From assembly GCF_003369915.1 (NCBI RefSeq), contig NC_046677.1:12586001-12650000 (forward strand): a stretch of DNA of 64,000 nucleotides. Reading direction: 5' to 3'. Positions within the stretch are counted from its first letter, which is position 1. Every line of letters starts with the position of its first letter. Shown here one piece after another: positions 1 through 12,219 of the stretch. A program made the position numbers and the translations under genes. The stretch is from Drosophila miranda (lineage: Eukaryota > Arthropoda > Insecta > Diptera > Drosophilidae). A model generated the notes under the pieces. It was not told the DNA's origin and searched no databases. It worked only from the letters and a program-made list of their open reading frames with translations.

Positions 1-846
1 TGGAGTACGGATGTTGTTTATAATTTTGAGAAATTCCCATGTCTACAGAAACTGGAGTTGAAGGCTGTCAGATATAACGGAAAAGGATTGCATGTTCTTG
101 ATCAACTGGAATATCTGGAGCTGTTTGTTCTTGATGGATTTGATGCCCAGAGCTTGGCGGATTGCTGGCAAACGATGACGAAATTGCGGTATCTTAAATA
201 TGGACACCATGTTAAGAACCTTAGTGAGAAACATTTTGAAATTCTGGTGACGAACTGCAAGCAGCTGGAACGTCTGGCCTTTGGCGTAGGATACCTCGAC
301 TCTACGGTGCCGTATGAGCTGGTCTGCCATCTGCCCAGGCTGCAACATTTGCAGGTGCGGCATGGCGGTTCTCTACGCGACTCGTTCATCGAGGGGTTGA
401 TCAACAAGCAGGGTTCTCCTCTGGATAGTCTTATACTGGAAGGTTGCGCATTGTCCGAGAAACAGGTTCAGCACCTATGCAATATTTCTTCACTCAAGGA
501 ACTCGAGGTATCGTGCGACACCTTACCCTTGGCGGACTTACTGAAGCTGGAGAACCTTCTCTACCTCCACATATCCATGCCAATTACAACTGACCAAATT
601 CTGGACCTCCTAAAGGGGCTTCCGCACCTAAAAGTTCTCAATTTACGAGATGAAATAAAACAGTTTAACGATTCATCATTTGTGAATAGTGTTCGTGCCT
701 GGGCAAGCGAACAGAGGAAGCAGCGCGGGAAGGTCAAAATCTTTGTCGGATACACAGATATACACGATGTTTTGCACGTTAATCCTTTGGTTGAATTACT
801 ACAGGGTTATTCAGGTCACATATTAATAAACAAAGAACCTTTTTGA
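1..846 (+). CDS. F-box/LRR protein, 3' part (partial at window edge)
   Basis: The reading frame is open from base 1 and ends at the TGA at 844-846, so the first codons lie left of the window. The visible 281 residues are leucine-rich repeats of about 25 residues, with recurring LxxLxxLxL and CKQLERLAFG patterns. The protein is clearly a paralogue of the next gene (1774-3147): YNGKGLHVLDQLE against YNGRGLHVLDQLE, and VPYELVCHLPRLQHL against VPYELVCQLPRLQHL. By analogy it should start with an F-box and act as a substrate adaptor of an SCF ubiquitin ligase; that is inference, since the F-box is outside the window. An AATAAA lies at 909-914. The C-terminus ends LVELLQGYSGHILINKEPF, which is almost repeated in a pseudogene near 48.7 kb. 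Confidence 0.8.
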   Translation, partial: WSTDVVYNFEKFPCLQKLELKAVRYNGKGLHVLDQLEYLELFVLDGFDAQSLADCWQTMTKLRYLKYGHHVKNLSEKHFEILVTNCKQLERLAFGVGYLDSTVPYELVCHLPRLQHLQVRHGGSLRDSFIEGLINKQGSPLDSLILEGCALSEKQVQHLCNISSLKELEVSCDTLPLADLLKLENLLYLHISMPITTDQILDLLKGLPHLKVLNLRDEIKQFNDSSFVNSVRAWASEQRKQRGKVKIFVGYTDIHDVLHVNPLVELLQGYSGHILINKEPF

Positions 847-1773
847 ACGAAAGTCTATCAATATTTCCTCAATAATGGATAAACTAGCTTCTATGGGATT
901 CTACTAGTAATAAATGAAAATCGAATTAATTTTTCCTAAAATATGTGATTGTCGTTATCAAAATCGCTCAGTCCCGATAATGATATTTTATATATTCCCA
1001 AATATTATTTATTGCATTATATAGAAACAAGAAATATGCAAATATACCTGTAATATTTATAATGTGGTTTTTTGTTTTGGTGAAGCGTTAATGGAGCAGG
1101 AACGAATTGCCTAGTCGTTTATTTCTGGATTATTTCTGTAACATGTTACAGTTACTGTTGTTTTCCTTTTATCTATTTTTCCAAAGCAATTGCCAAAGTT
1201 TGTACTTGATTGATTCAGTTTGAGACAGGGCATCCGACATTGTCAAAGAAATTGTACTTTACAGTAACCGATTGATAAAGTAATAATAAAGGTTAAGCTT
1301 AATAATATTCATTAGTAATTCGATAGATATGACAGTCAACTAACAAACAAGACAGGGCCTAATCAGCGTTTAATCTGCCCAATGTATGTAAGAGGCGATT
1401 TGTTCTTTTAACTTTATATGTTTACATGTATAGTATTATTGGTATCAGCACTGTGTATCACGACATGAGAATTTTCCTCGAAAGAGAGGAGAAAGAGAGT
1501 TCCTCACTAAACAAATAATATAAGAGAACGTACATACATACTATACATATGTGCATACAAATATTTATTTATTATACAGAATGAACTGAGCGAGTGAGAA
1601 TTTATTATATTTTTGAACGTTTTATTGCTATATTTGTTGATAGTGCGCCCCCTTGAAAGGGGGAATACCACACATTGGGGCTGATAACTTTCCGCCGATT
1701 CCTATGCCGGTTCTTTCAGTCAGCGCGCGGGTGTCAAAACGATCAGAACATATCTATTTAACGCACGAAACAA
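847..1773. other. Intergenic spacer between two F-box/LRR genes, with a duplicated block
   Basis: AT-rich DNA with no coding signal. The part at about 1250-1500 is recognisably related to 47985-48215 inside Duox intron 1; both carry runs such as AGTAATTCGATAGATA and TGTATAGTATTATT. A short perfect inverted repeat (CCCCCTT and AAGGGGG, 2-nt loop) lies at 1648-1663, just upstream of the second gene. Confidence 0.5.
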
Positions 1774-3147
1774 ATGAGTGAACAAGCTTCTAGTAGTAAT
1801 ATGGAAGTATCTGTTTCCGCGCGAAATAGAAAGAGAAAATCCTCTGGAAGTGAAGACGCACGCAATGCAGAGGAAGCCCAAGTGAGAACGCCTCGTAGAA
1901 TTGTTCTGTTAAACGAGGATTGCTGGAGAAAGATAATGGATTATCTCAACTTAAAAGACCAGCTAAGGTTCGCTTCCTCGAACGTGTGTTTTGGAGAGTT
2001 TTTCAAGAGATACGCAAGCCGTCGGTACACACATATTGACTCGAGAAAGATTGGCGACGAAGATCTGAAACAATTGTTGCAGATTGTTGGCGATTATCTG
2101 GTTAGCTATGAGTCCGAATTGAATTACAGTTCGAACGGCGATCAGCATCTGTGGATCCTGCGGAGCTGCTGCAAGAATCTTGAAAATTTGAAAATGACCT
2201 TTCGACGGTTTAGGGGCGGATGGGACGATCTAAACAGCCTTAAACATCTGAAATCTTTGCACGCTTATCTGCAATTTCAAGATGTAGAGAAGCAATGCAC
2301 TCGTTTTGTTCAAAATCTCAAGCAATTCACGTGTTTAAGGAAACTGAACTTGGAGGCTCCGTCCTATAACGGAAGAGGATTGCATGTTCTTGATCAACTG
2401 GAATCTCTGGAAGTCGGTTACTGGGATGGATTCGATGCCGAGAGCTTGGCGGATTGCTGCCAATTAATGAAGCAATTGCGGCATTTGGACTTTGGATACC
2501 GTATTCAAAATATCACTAAGAACAATTTTGATATTTTAGTGAGGAACTGCAAACAGCTGGAACGTCTGGCCTTTGGTATACACCGCCTCGACCCTACGGT
2601 GCCCTATGAGCTGGTCTGCCAACTGCCCAGGTTGCAACATTTAAAGGTGTGGCATGACGGATCTGTTCGCGGCTCGCTTTTCGAAGGATTGATCCACAAA
2701 AGGAGTTCTCCTCTGGAAAGCCTTATCCTGATCGGGCCCGATTTGTTCGAAGAACAGGTTAAGCATCTTTGCAATATTTATACACTCAAGGAACTCTATG
2801 TATCCTGTGGCAGCGTACCCTTGGCAGACCTATTGAAACTGAAAAACCTTCTGTACCTTCACCTATCAATGCCAAGCATTACGAATGACGAACTCCTGGA
2901 CCTACTTAAGGGACTTCCGCACTTAAAAGTTCTCAATATCGGAAATAACTTTAATATAGACGGTTCCTTTGTTAATAGAGTTCGGACTTGGGTGAGCGAA
3001 CAGAAAGAGCTGCGCGGGAAGATCAAAATCTATCTATCACATAATGTTGATACTGTTACTGTTGAACCATTCATTGAAATCATAAGGGGTTCTCTGATAG
3101 ATCCCATATTGATAAGAGAAGAACTTAGTGAAAAAATTCAGAACTAG
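1774..3147 (+). CDS. F-box/LRR protein
   Basis: A single-exon gene of 457 residues. A low-complexity N-terminus (residues 1-45, Ser/Lys/Arg/Glu) precedes an F-box-like segment at about 46-90 containing LLNEDCWRKIMDYLNLKDQ, the fly F-box style of NxDC followed by YLxLxDQLRFA. Leucine-rich repeats fill roughly residues 105-430. Proteins of this layout usually link a substrate to the Skp1-Cullin-F-box ubiquitin ligase; the substrate cannot be guessed. The start is the first ATG of the open frame and sits after a stop-rich leader. An AATAAA lies at 3169-3174. The gene is a tandem paralogue of the partial gene before it, and two further decayed copies occur at 48.3-49.0 kb and 59.3-60.0 kb, so the family has multiplied locally. 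It is intact here, which favours function. Confidence 0.85.
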   Translation: MSEQASSSNMEVSVSARNRKRKSSGSEDARNAEEAQVRTPRRIVLLNEDCWRKIMDYLNLKDQLRFASSNVCFGEFFKRYASRRYTHIDSRKIGDEDLKQLLQIVGDYLVSYESELNYSSNGDQHLWILRSCCKNLENLKMTFRRFRGGWDDLNSLKHLKSLHAYLQFQDVEKQCTRFVQNLKQFTCLRKLNLEAPSYNGRGLHVLDQLESLEVGYWDGFDAESLADCCQLMKQLRHLDFGYRIQNITKNNFDILVRNCKQLERLAFGIHRLDPTVPYELVCQLPRLQHLKVWHDGSVRGSLFEGLIHKRSSPLESLILIGPDLFEEQVKHLCNIYTLKELYVSCGSVPLADLLKLKNLLYLHLSMPSITNDELLDLLKGLPHLKVLNIGNNFNIDGSFVNRVRTWVSEQKELRGKIKIYLSHNVDTVTVEPFIEIIRGSLIDPILIREELSEKIQN

Positions 3148-6100
3148 CAAATCATCCCATGCTTTTAAAATAAAGTTATCATTTTTCTAACAACTTTAAA
3201 GCTTGCAATTTACCAGAATTATAGAATTAATAATAATAGTATTCCACTTCACTTCAAGAGCAATTTAGTCGGAACGACGGAGATGGCATAAAGAAAAATT
3301 ATAAATTAGGGTTGATAGCCGTCCCACAGTCTTAAACTGGAAGATCTGTGGCACTATTGAAGCCGAAAGGATGCTTTTCAGCATGCACAACAGAATTAGA
3401 ACACCTCTCTGTACCACTCCGCTGCTACCAGTTCGACTTTAAGGAAAAGCTAATACATATATTTCTCTCGGCCAGACTGCATGCTTTTCCCTCAAGGTGT
3501 TTACTTATGGTCTCACTGCCTTATCTTGAGGTATAGTCGAAGACGACCTCTATGGCTTGTGACCGAAATCCGTCATGAGAGATATGTGTCCCTACCTAAC
3601 AGTAATTATACCCTGCGTTCTCATGCAACATACGCATATGTATATGCCCATTTCTCAAATTGAGCTTTTGCGCTCTTTTTTGGTCTCTCAACAACAAAGT
3701 TAATGGTCGTATGACACTAGACATTTCTAGACGTCTAATTGCTATAGTGCTATATATATGCCATAGCTTGGCTTCCAGTTGAGCAGCGAGCAGCGCAGCG
3801 TTAGAGATTATCGATGACTTTTGGATCCAATTTTGTTTAATCTAAATGTCACAAATAATTTGTCACAAATCACAAATAGTACATACACCTGACTCTTCGA
3901 CGGGACTGCAGAGGGGTACATCATTTAACATAGTGATTTATAAGAAAAGTCTAGTGTTATACCACCATAAAGAACTGAATTGGGTTCCAGGTTCTAAATT
4001 TGAGTCAGTGCAGAACACACTGGTTCACTTATTTTGCAGCTTTGCGCCGAATTCGTTCCGTTTAAATTCCGTTTGATTCGCGTCGGAAAATTCCTTTGCA
4101 ATAAATTGTGAAAGTAAATTAAAAACAGTGGCTGAAATTAGTGCGATAAATAAAAAATATTGCTAAACGCAGCCTTGGATATTGTGTGCTGTGTGCGTGT
4201 GACCCAGCGAGCGTGTGAGTATTGATTTTGGCACAGAGAGGAACCAGGCGCCCTAGCCTTGTGACCTCGCTGGGTGTCAGCTCCGATTTTCGTCAATGGG
4301 AAGCGGGGTTCCTTCGGTTTTCTTTCTGCTTCGGTGTGTGCGTGCGAGCGTGTGGGTGGCTGGGCAGGATTGTTTTCATTGTGGCTCAACGCGTGCCGGG
4401 CCCCAATATTTACCGTTCTACCATTCCTGCCGTTGTGTATTTATAGGCGTTACTGTGCGAGTCGAAGTCGCATAAAAATTCAATGAACTTTGACGGCAGC
4501 GCCCGAGGGTAGGCCATGCTTCTTCGCAGTTGCACTTTGCGCAACATGATGTAGTTCTCTCTCTTTACAAGATACGATACCCTCTATTAAAGCTATAAGC
4601 TAACATTCCGATTTTATGGACTAGACTCAAATTTTAAGACTATAGCTTTAAAATGTTTAAACATAAACTAGTGCAGTTAAAGTATAATTTTGGTTTTTGC
4701 TGCATTTGACGATAGTGCAATGAGGGGGGTGACTTTAAACAAAATATGTCCTTAAATAATTATTAACATCTTTGGCAGAGCCTTTTGGCAGAAATAGTGT
4801 TAAACGATGTCGTTGAGAGAGTGAACACCACACATGTATGTACATACATATGTATGTACTTTCTCTTATAAAGCCTTCCTCTGCATGTTGCATCTATCTC
4901 CATGAATGCGACATACCCTTACACTCTACATGGTAGCAGGCATAAAGAGCTGTAAAGCTGCAGCTAGCAGTCAGTCTCATTCATTTTGTGCCCGTACTCA
5001 TTCATTCTCTCGGCAGCTTTCAACGCGTTTGGTGTTTGGTTCGCGTCGTTTATTCGGTCAAAAGCAAAGCGGCGTGTCGGGTGGATTGTTGCTATTGTTA
5101 TTGTGGAGCTGAAACTTCTTGAGGTGAGATCTCACAAGTGGCCTAGGGGCCCGGCGATTTTGTCAGGTTGCCTGGTGACCTTTTCTGAGTGTGTGCGGTG
5201 GCGATTGTGCTGATATTTTTGCATAGTGTGTAAACTTTGAGCTGAATTTATGCGAGAGTAAACCACACAACATGAGATCATGATAACATGAGATGCTATT
5301 TTTAAACCAAAATATGAAATAGCAAAAGGCATGAGTTAAATAATAAACACCATACTAAATTGTAAAACGAAAGTGAAACAAATTACAGTGTGCCGAATAT
5401 ATAAAAATATTCGTAGATTAATAATAGTTGGATGTGTTATACAAACAGTTTGCCAAAGCTTCGGTGCAAAGATTACTTTTAATGATCTGTTTGTAAGTTT
5501 TAACAATAGCCACGAGTATTTATAATCGATTATGTACGGCATTTAAATGGCTGTCTAACGATATCTAATCATACGGACCGATACTGCGACTGAGTATCAT
5601 ATCAGTATGTGCTGAAGCATAGCTCGCACACATAAGATCGGTTATGTGGCCAGCCTTTAGTTATGAAAATATTAATAACACAAACCTGGAACTTCGATAT
5701 CCCTTTATTTTCTATATTCTCCGAATAGGCTTATGATTAGGAACAGATTTTTAAAGTTATTCATTAGCTATGATAGGAATTTGGGCCCCAAAACCAATGC
5801 CTAATCTCTGTTCGATAGAGGTTTTTTACCGATACAGAAATATACCCCTATTTGCAGGGCTTAGCATACAATATTCGTTTAGGAACTGATGTACAACCGT
5901 TCCAGAACTGTTTAAATATTCTCCTCCACTCAACACATACATACAATGTATGAACATACATGATTTTAAATAATCACCTAATTAAATAGAGATGAAAACC
6001 ATCTTTCAAAAGGTCTAATTAAGAACGGGTAAAAGCCAAAGAAAACCGGCAAGAAATAAAAAATATAAAAACCTCAGTGAAAAGGGAAAAAGAAAAGCTG

Positions 6101-7432
6101 TATGTATGATGTCAGCACCGAAAAGTGCGTGGCTTCTGGCGTTGCTGTTGCTGCCTGCACAGACGATGCCCCACGAGGAAAACCTAAAACTAAAGCACTT
6201 TCTAGGTCAAAAGTTGAAAGAGGAAAGGCAGTCATCATCATGATGATGGCGATGATGCGGCTCGAAGTAACAATATACAGAAAAAAACCAAAAGAAACCG
6301 CGCCGACATGAAATGCAATTAATAAAACAACTAGCGACAGACTAAAAGTAATAGAAAAAAAATCATGAAAATGAAAATGCTTCACTTTAGCCAGCCTATG
6401 TATTTGGCGTGTTGATAGAGCCAAGTCAGACCCGACCTGATCTGAGGGGCCGCCTCTCAATTGTCAGGGGGCGTTCCGGTAAAAAAAGAGAGAAATTATA
6501 TACTGTACAAAAACCAACACGAACTAATGCGGCAACATGCAAAATCGAATCAAACTGCATGAAATGCAAAATGGATACAAAAAGAAACTTTAGAGCTTAC
6601 AAACCTAGGCTATAAATACTCTACATATAAGACATTTGAGGTTGAGGTTGAAAGAACTTAGAAGGCAAAACTAAGGTATAAATAATCTCTGTTCAATTTC
6701 ATTGAAAGAAAGTCTTGTCTAGATCGTAGAGAAAGCGATGCTATAAATATTACATAAAGGAACTTACTTGAATGAAGAGACCTCAAGAGACCACATTTCA
6801 AGGCCAATGGAAAATAATTGCAAATTTTAAATGCAAATTGGATGATTAGAGGGCCCTCTCATAGGCAGTAGCTTGATGTTATTTGAAAGAAAATTGCACA
6901 GGCTGCCACTCGTATATTAGTTATTTACGAGTCTGTGCCCATAACCAACCATTCTTTTTTCTTCGTAAAAGTTCTTCAAGCTTCGTCTAGAATCCATGGC
7001 AAGGAGTAATTGCCACTTTTAAATATTAATAGCCATGCAATTCCAAGAGGGCCAATTCCATTTAATAGTCCTGGTTAAAATATAACTGGTTCGACCCATA
7101 TAAGACATCGTTTTCTCCACTATCCAAGAAACCTGTGTCGAACTTTTACTTTTGATCTAAAACCGGGGCGCATGCAACATTTTTCACAGCTGCCCTTTGA
7201 GGAGGCAACTTGTTTGGCTGAGATCCCTGAGACCCTACACCATCATACACCATAGCATTGCTGTAATCCATCGGTTTCAGGTCATTTCCCAGGAACTCCT
7301 CCCAATGGGACTGTAACATTTTCTGTTTGTTTTTTGCATTCTAATTCTCATCTTAGGAACAGAAAAACCTGTTATACCCATAGCAACTTAATTTTAATGT
7401 GGCCCGTGCCTTTTCTCCTCTTTTATTTGCAG
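3148..7432. other. Long non-coding region upstream of the ankyrin gene
   Basis: No protein-coding region is supported: open frames here are short and have no recognisable domain. The stretch mixes AT-rich DNA with more GC-rich patches (about 4170-4500 and 4960-5220) typical of fly leader or enhancer DNA. It probably contains the promoter and first 5' intron of the ankyrin gene, because a splice acceptor lies at 7431-7432 just before its leader exon. Confidence 0.45.
3751..3780 (+). promoter_or_regulatory. Candidate TATA/Inr promoter of the ankyrin gene
   Basis: A TATATATA run at 3751-3758 is followed about 25 bases later by TTCCAGTT, close to the fly initiator TCAKTY. This is the usual TATA-to-start spacing. 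It lies about 3.9 kb before the ankyrin start codon, so the transcript would need a 5' intron ending at 7432. Other initiator-like sites exist (for example near 4003), so this is only a candidate. Confidence 0.25.
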
Positions 7433-7705
7433 TGCCTGACTTTTGGGAACTGGTCGCTTGGACTTGGATTTCGACTTCTACTCCGACTTGGATGTGGGGA
7501 TGGCTATTATGTGGCTGCCGCTTCTACTGTGCGCAGATTCAGCTGTGATTTGATTTGTTGTTGCTGTGTTACTCTGTGTTAACCAGAAGTTGCAGTTGGA
7601 GTTGGAGGAGCAGCAGCGTTACAGTTCGATAAAATCGGTCAATGGAAACGGGCTTGTAAGCAGGTGCAATTGCTAGAGACAAGAGACGACAGAGGAGAAC
7701 TAAAC
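7433..7705 (+). other. 5' UTR part of the ankyrin gene's first coding exon
   Basis: A pyrimidine tract and AG at 7431-7432 (CTCTTTTATTTGCAG) make a good splice acceptor. The non-coding stretch then runs to the ATG at 7706 and continues into the 4-codon coding part that ends at the GTGAGT donor at 7718. This implies an upstream non-coding exon. Confidence 0.5.
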
Positions 7706-10700
7706 ATGTCGCTAAAGGTGAGTAAATGCTCAAGTCTTGACCTATATACCGAGTAATTGGCCTATTCGGAATGAGGTGAATGGAATTTGTGCCAGGAAAC
7801 TACATAGACGGGTAGAATGGAGTTGTTCTATTCCTAACACGAGAACTCAGCGAACTCTAAATTGTCTGATTTTGATTGGGAAAAATGCAATGATCTGGTG
7901 ATCACGGGAACTTTCATATATCTCATTCTGATGCAATCGCGTCAGCTCTGTCTAGCGCATGTCTGAAGCATTAAAAGTGTTTCTCACCTGTAGCTGGCGG
8001 TTGCTACTCTGCTACCCATAAATATCATTATCATCAACAGTGCCACGATTATCGCGATGCCATCATCGTCATCATCATCATCATCATTATGTCATTTTAA
8101 AGTGCAGCAGCATTTGCATTGTTTCTTCTGCCATCTTGAGTCACGTCATGTGAGGGTTTTCACTTGTCTTTGCCCCGTCTTGTGTTGCCACTCAACAGGT
8201 GCTTCAGGTCCCCTTGCCTCTTATACCTATACCTATACTTATACATATGCACACAAGTACATACATGTATGCCAAGCACCATCACCATCTATCCCACTTA
8301 ATTCGCTTCATTAACGCAAAGTGACACTTTTACTGCATTAAGTTTGAAGAAATATTTCTTGCATTTCCTTTTTCTGGGGAACTTGGTCAGGGCTTGGACT
8401 TGGGGTGACCGTCTGCCTGGTTTCTGGGGTGATTGCTATGATGGTTAACCCTTTCATGGGCGGACGAAGTGGTAGTTCAGCAGAGCATATGTGCGAACAC
8501 ATGGGTAATACATTTATTAGCTAACTGATTGGTTGATGTGTTACACAATTATTTTGAGAAATCGGGGAAGACCCTATGAGACCCTTATTTCGATTAAGAG
8601 TCTTTTTCACTTGCAATCAACAGTGCGACCATCTCAGGGTTAATGTTCGTTTTATATCAGAGCAGCAGCAAAAATATTGTAAAAATGCATTCAATGTGGT
8701 CCGACATCCGCTTTGAAATAACTTGTGTGCTGAGTGTTACTGCAGTGACCCTAATTACTCTGAACAGGAAAAGTAATTTCCCACATCATCATCATCATCA
8801 TCCAGCGCTGGGGAGCTGGGGGCACATGCAGTAGAGGGTACCTTCTTGTTTTGACAGCTGATACATTTTGAAATTGTTAATTGATTTGTTTCCCCTTTTT
8901 CCACTCAACAGAAAGAGACGCCCTCGGACGTGCAGCTGCATATGGCAGCGATGCGGGGAGATGAGGTGGCCCTGCTCCGGCTGCTGGACAGTGGAAAGGT
9001 ACATGTGGACTGCAAAGATGAGGTGAGGTTATTGCCAAAGAGTTCTATAGCAGAGTTTTTCCTTTGATCAGCTGATTGCCAGCCTAAGCACACTTTCTCG
9101 ACTGCTGTCGTTACATGACACATTGCATCAGAGTGATAAAAATAGATATATATGTATGTACGTATACATACGAGTCAACAGTTCCTTAAAATCGTTAAGG
9201 CGTGACCCATGCGACTTCAAAATGCTGTTAGTAAAATATTACATAATTAAAACAAAAAGCAGTTTGCAGCGTTCAAATCAGTTAACACTTTGTTTACCTC
9301 AGCACGCACCAATTGGCAAAGAAGTCGAAAAGAGCAGCAAAAAACACAGAAAAACCGAAACCAAAAAAAATAATAAAAATAAAGAAATTAAATTTCACTT
9401 GACGCTCAGCCAAGCGCTCGGGCACGAGCAAAGCAAAGTGGACTGCGGGGGCAGTGTGCCACCAGCTGGTCTGCCAGAGTCAGACAAAGCCCCCACCCGC
9501 GCGGAAAGGGCACACAGCTCTACGTGCTGCCCCGGGGAGTCCGAGGGCAATCCGAGTGCAGTCCAAGTGCAGCGAGAGAGCGATTTGTGATTTGCAATTC
9601 GTGGCATGTGATTTTCGCCTTGGACTTTCCTCAGAGTCCGATCCGTAGACACGCATGCAAATCCACACGAAACGCTTTTGTTTTGAGTCGGTGAAACTAA
9701 TCGCAAATCGCTATTTAAATTGTCTGATGCTCAATTAAACAATTATAGCAAAAGCTTTTCTGTTAACGCTTTGAATTGGTAATGAAAGACTTGCACTGCA
9801 CTTAATTTATTGGATTGAGCCGAGAGTATTCGCTATATAATTTACATTACTATTGCATTTGATAAGTTGTTTCTTTGGAAACTTACAGTAGGACCTATGA
9901 TATCCTAAATTTCTTGAATGCCAATAACATAGTTACACAATTAATGTTTTTCCCAACTTTTAATCTTTTCATTTTTCAGGATGGGACCACGCCACTTATT
10001 TTGGCTGCCGCCGGTGGACACGCATACTGTGTGATGGAGCTGCTCGATCAGGGGGCCGATCCGAACACGCGCCGCCTGACAGGCACAACGCCGCTGTTCT
10101 TTGCCGCCCAGGGAGGTCACTTGGACGTGGTGAAGATTCTGATGAAGGCTGGGGCCAAAGTGGACACGGCTTCCGCGGACGGGGGAACGCCCCTGTTTGT
10201 AGCCGCCCAGGGGGGCCATGTGAAGATTGTGCGTGAGCTGCTGGACTGTGGAGCAAATGTGAATGCTCATATGAAGGTGGGTGGAGACAACAACGGAGTG
10301 CAGAGATCGTTTAATATTTCTTGAATTTTTTTCAGGACCGTGCGACGCCTGTTTTCATAGCGTCCCAGAACGGACATCGGACAGTTCTTTCGCTGCTGAT
10401 CCTGGCCCATGCGGATATCGATATAAAGCGCATAGACGGAGCCACCCCGCTTTGGATAGCCGCCCAAATGGGTCAGGATCACATCTGCAAGGTGCTCCTC
10501 CAGAACGGGGCCAATGTGGATACAGTGCGCTGTGACGGCGCCACCCCGCTCTTCAAGGCCGCCCACAAGGGGCATGCGGCGGTCACCACAGTGCTGCTCA
10601 AGTACCGCCCCAATCTGGGCCTCCTGCCCAATGGGGAGACGGCCTTGCATGCAGCAGCTATGTTCGGCCACATGACCGTCTGCAAGCAGCTGGTCGCGGC

Positions 10701-10893
10701 CGGCAGCGATGTCCTGCTGAAGAACCAGGAGGATCTGACGGCGCTGGAATTGGCGCACCAGCAGAAGTACACCTCCATCTGTGATTATCTCCAGGAGCGG
10801 GTCCGAGCGATTGTGGCACGCAATTCAAAAACGATGGTCCCGGCCACATCTTCGGTTACATCTACATCTACGGTCACGTCCATGCCGGCGTAA
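7706..10893 (+). CDS. Ankyrin-repeat protein (CG3104-like, ANKRD29 type)
   Basis: Four coding exons join in frame: 7706-7717 (MSLK, before GTGAGT), 8912-9022, 9980-10276 and 10336-10893. All junctions are phase 0 with good GT/AG sites, giving 325 residues. The protein is almost entirely about nine ankyrin repeats, with the TPLxxAAxxGHxxxVxxLLxxGA pattern repeated (TPLILAAAGGHAYCVMELL, TPLFFAAQGGHLDVVKILM, TPLWIAAQMGQDHICKVLL and so on), ending in a short Ser/Thr-rich tail. Ankyrin repeats bind other proteins; no catalytic domain is present. A leader exon starts after the acceptor at 7431-7432. In D. melanogaster an ankyrin gene of this kind (CG3104, as I recall) lies in the same 23B neighbourhood; that name is recalled and not searched. 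Confidence 0.9.
8057..8095 (+). repeat. (TCA)n microsatellite in ankyrin intron 1
   Basis: A run of ATCATC/TCATCATCA trinucleotides in the first coding intron (7718-8911). A shorter CAT run occurs again near 8785-8802. The rest of this intron shows nothing else recognisable. Confidence 0.7.
9023..9979 (+). other. Ankyrin gene intron 2
   Basis: A 957-nt intron between the donor GTGAGG at 9023 and the acceptor TTTTTCAG ending at 9979. A GC-richer core at about 9400-9640 has open frames on both strands, but none resembles a known protein. Confidence 0.7.
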
Positions 10894-12219
10894 GAACATA
10901 CACATAGATGACAAACTGATGATGTCTCCATGCCTCCAAAGTACCTTTATGCACAATACGTTGGCCTTTTTGTTTATGTTTAATCGAGAGATTAGAGGAA
11001 GAGCAACAATAGAAGGGACTGTGAAATAGTATCTTGAACCCGAAAATGGTATACAACTAATTATGTACATATTTACATATATATCCAGAACATGGTTTAA
11101 ATATCAGAGAATAGGAAGCTCGTTTAAGAGTCCCCTCGCTGTGTTGCACGGTGTTGAAGCCCAACAGCAAACACTAACACAAAACAACCAATCAAAGAGA
11201 GATCTACTATAGAAAAAAACACGTCCAAGCTAAAGTAAATGGCCCTAAGAATACTAAATGACATATACATACATATATAATATATTCAAGATATATTAGA
11301 TATAACCATCATTCATATTAACAACCAATTGGAGCTTGTATTTTGAATTTAACTCTAACAATAATAAAAACGTTAGCGATTACGATAATAACTGTTAACA
11401 TGGACCCCAAAAGATAATGTTACAAAGTCCCCTGTACATACACTAATGCACATACATACATATATATAGTACATATATACTACCTATTACATGAAAATAC
11501 ATTCATATAGTTAAAAGAATATGTAGATCCCCCTTTATCGCTAAGCAATTGTTGACAAGTGCTTTACGTTCCAACGCCTTTCTAAGTATCTGTATTAGCA
11601 GTTAGTTATATTCGATTCTTTTGTGGTTTATTGCTTATTTCCTTGTAAACTATATATTCGAGAATTCATTCATTTGTTTAATTGACTAATATTTAAGTGT
11701 AGTCTTCGACCCAATTTTGCAATTAAAGAGTATAATAAATTGAAACACGATTAGTGGAAAAGTGTTGGGTGTTTCAATCTTTGCTCACGTTAATTGATAT
11801 GACTTTTAAATATTTTTGGATACATTTCATGTTATTAAATTATATTTTTGTATCTATACAGACCTTTAACATCCAGATCTATCTTTGCTCCACTGGATTG
11901 AACACCTTTCCTTTCCAATTTCCAACGACTATTACTTCATATGTTTTGTGCTTAAACAACTGTTTTGGGATAAAAGAATAGGAACCAACTCAGGTCTAGA
12001 TGAAGTCGTTGCCTCGGTTTAGTCGGTTATCAAACGCTATAGAGTTCAGTTCGAGTTGGAAATAGAAAATAGTAAATTATACAACTTCTTGACGTCCATG
12101 TTAATATCTAGAAATTTGTGACAAAACCGAATGTGTTGTTGACACAAGTGATCTTGAAGCAGGCCAAAACCAACACGCAGACTGGTTTCACTTAAAACTG
12201 GAACGTGAGGAATACTAAA
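10894..12219 (+). other. Ankyrin gene 3' UTR and following spacer
   Basis: AT-rich DNA with many short ATACATA tracts follows the stop codon. The best polyadenylation signal is AATAAA at 11734-11739, about 840 nt after the stop. From about 11740 to 12219 is a spacer. A TCAGTT initiator-like site at 12047-12052 could start the galactosyltransferase transcript. Confidence 0.5.

Noticed and set aside
1648-1670. Inverted CCCCCTT/AAGGGGG and GGGAATACC as a Rel/NF-kappaB site
   Set aside because: The match to the kappaB consensus is partial and a single site is weak evidence.
6074-6460. 128-codon minus-strand frame in the ankyrin upstream region
   Set aside because: Low-complexity, no similarity to known families, not near splice signals.
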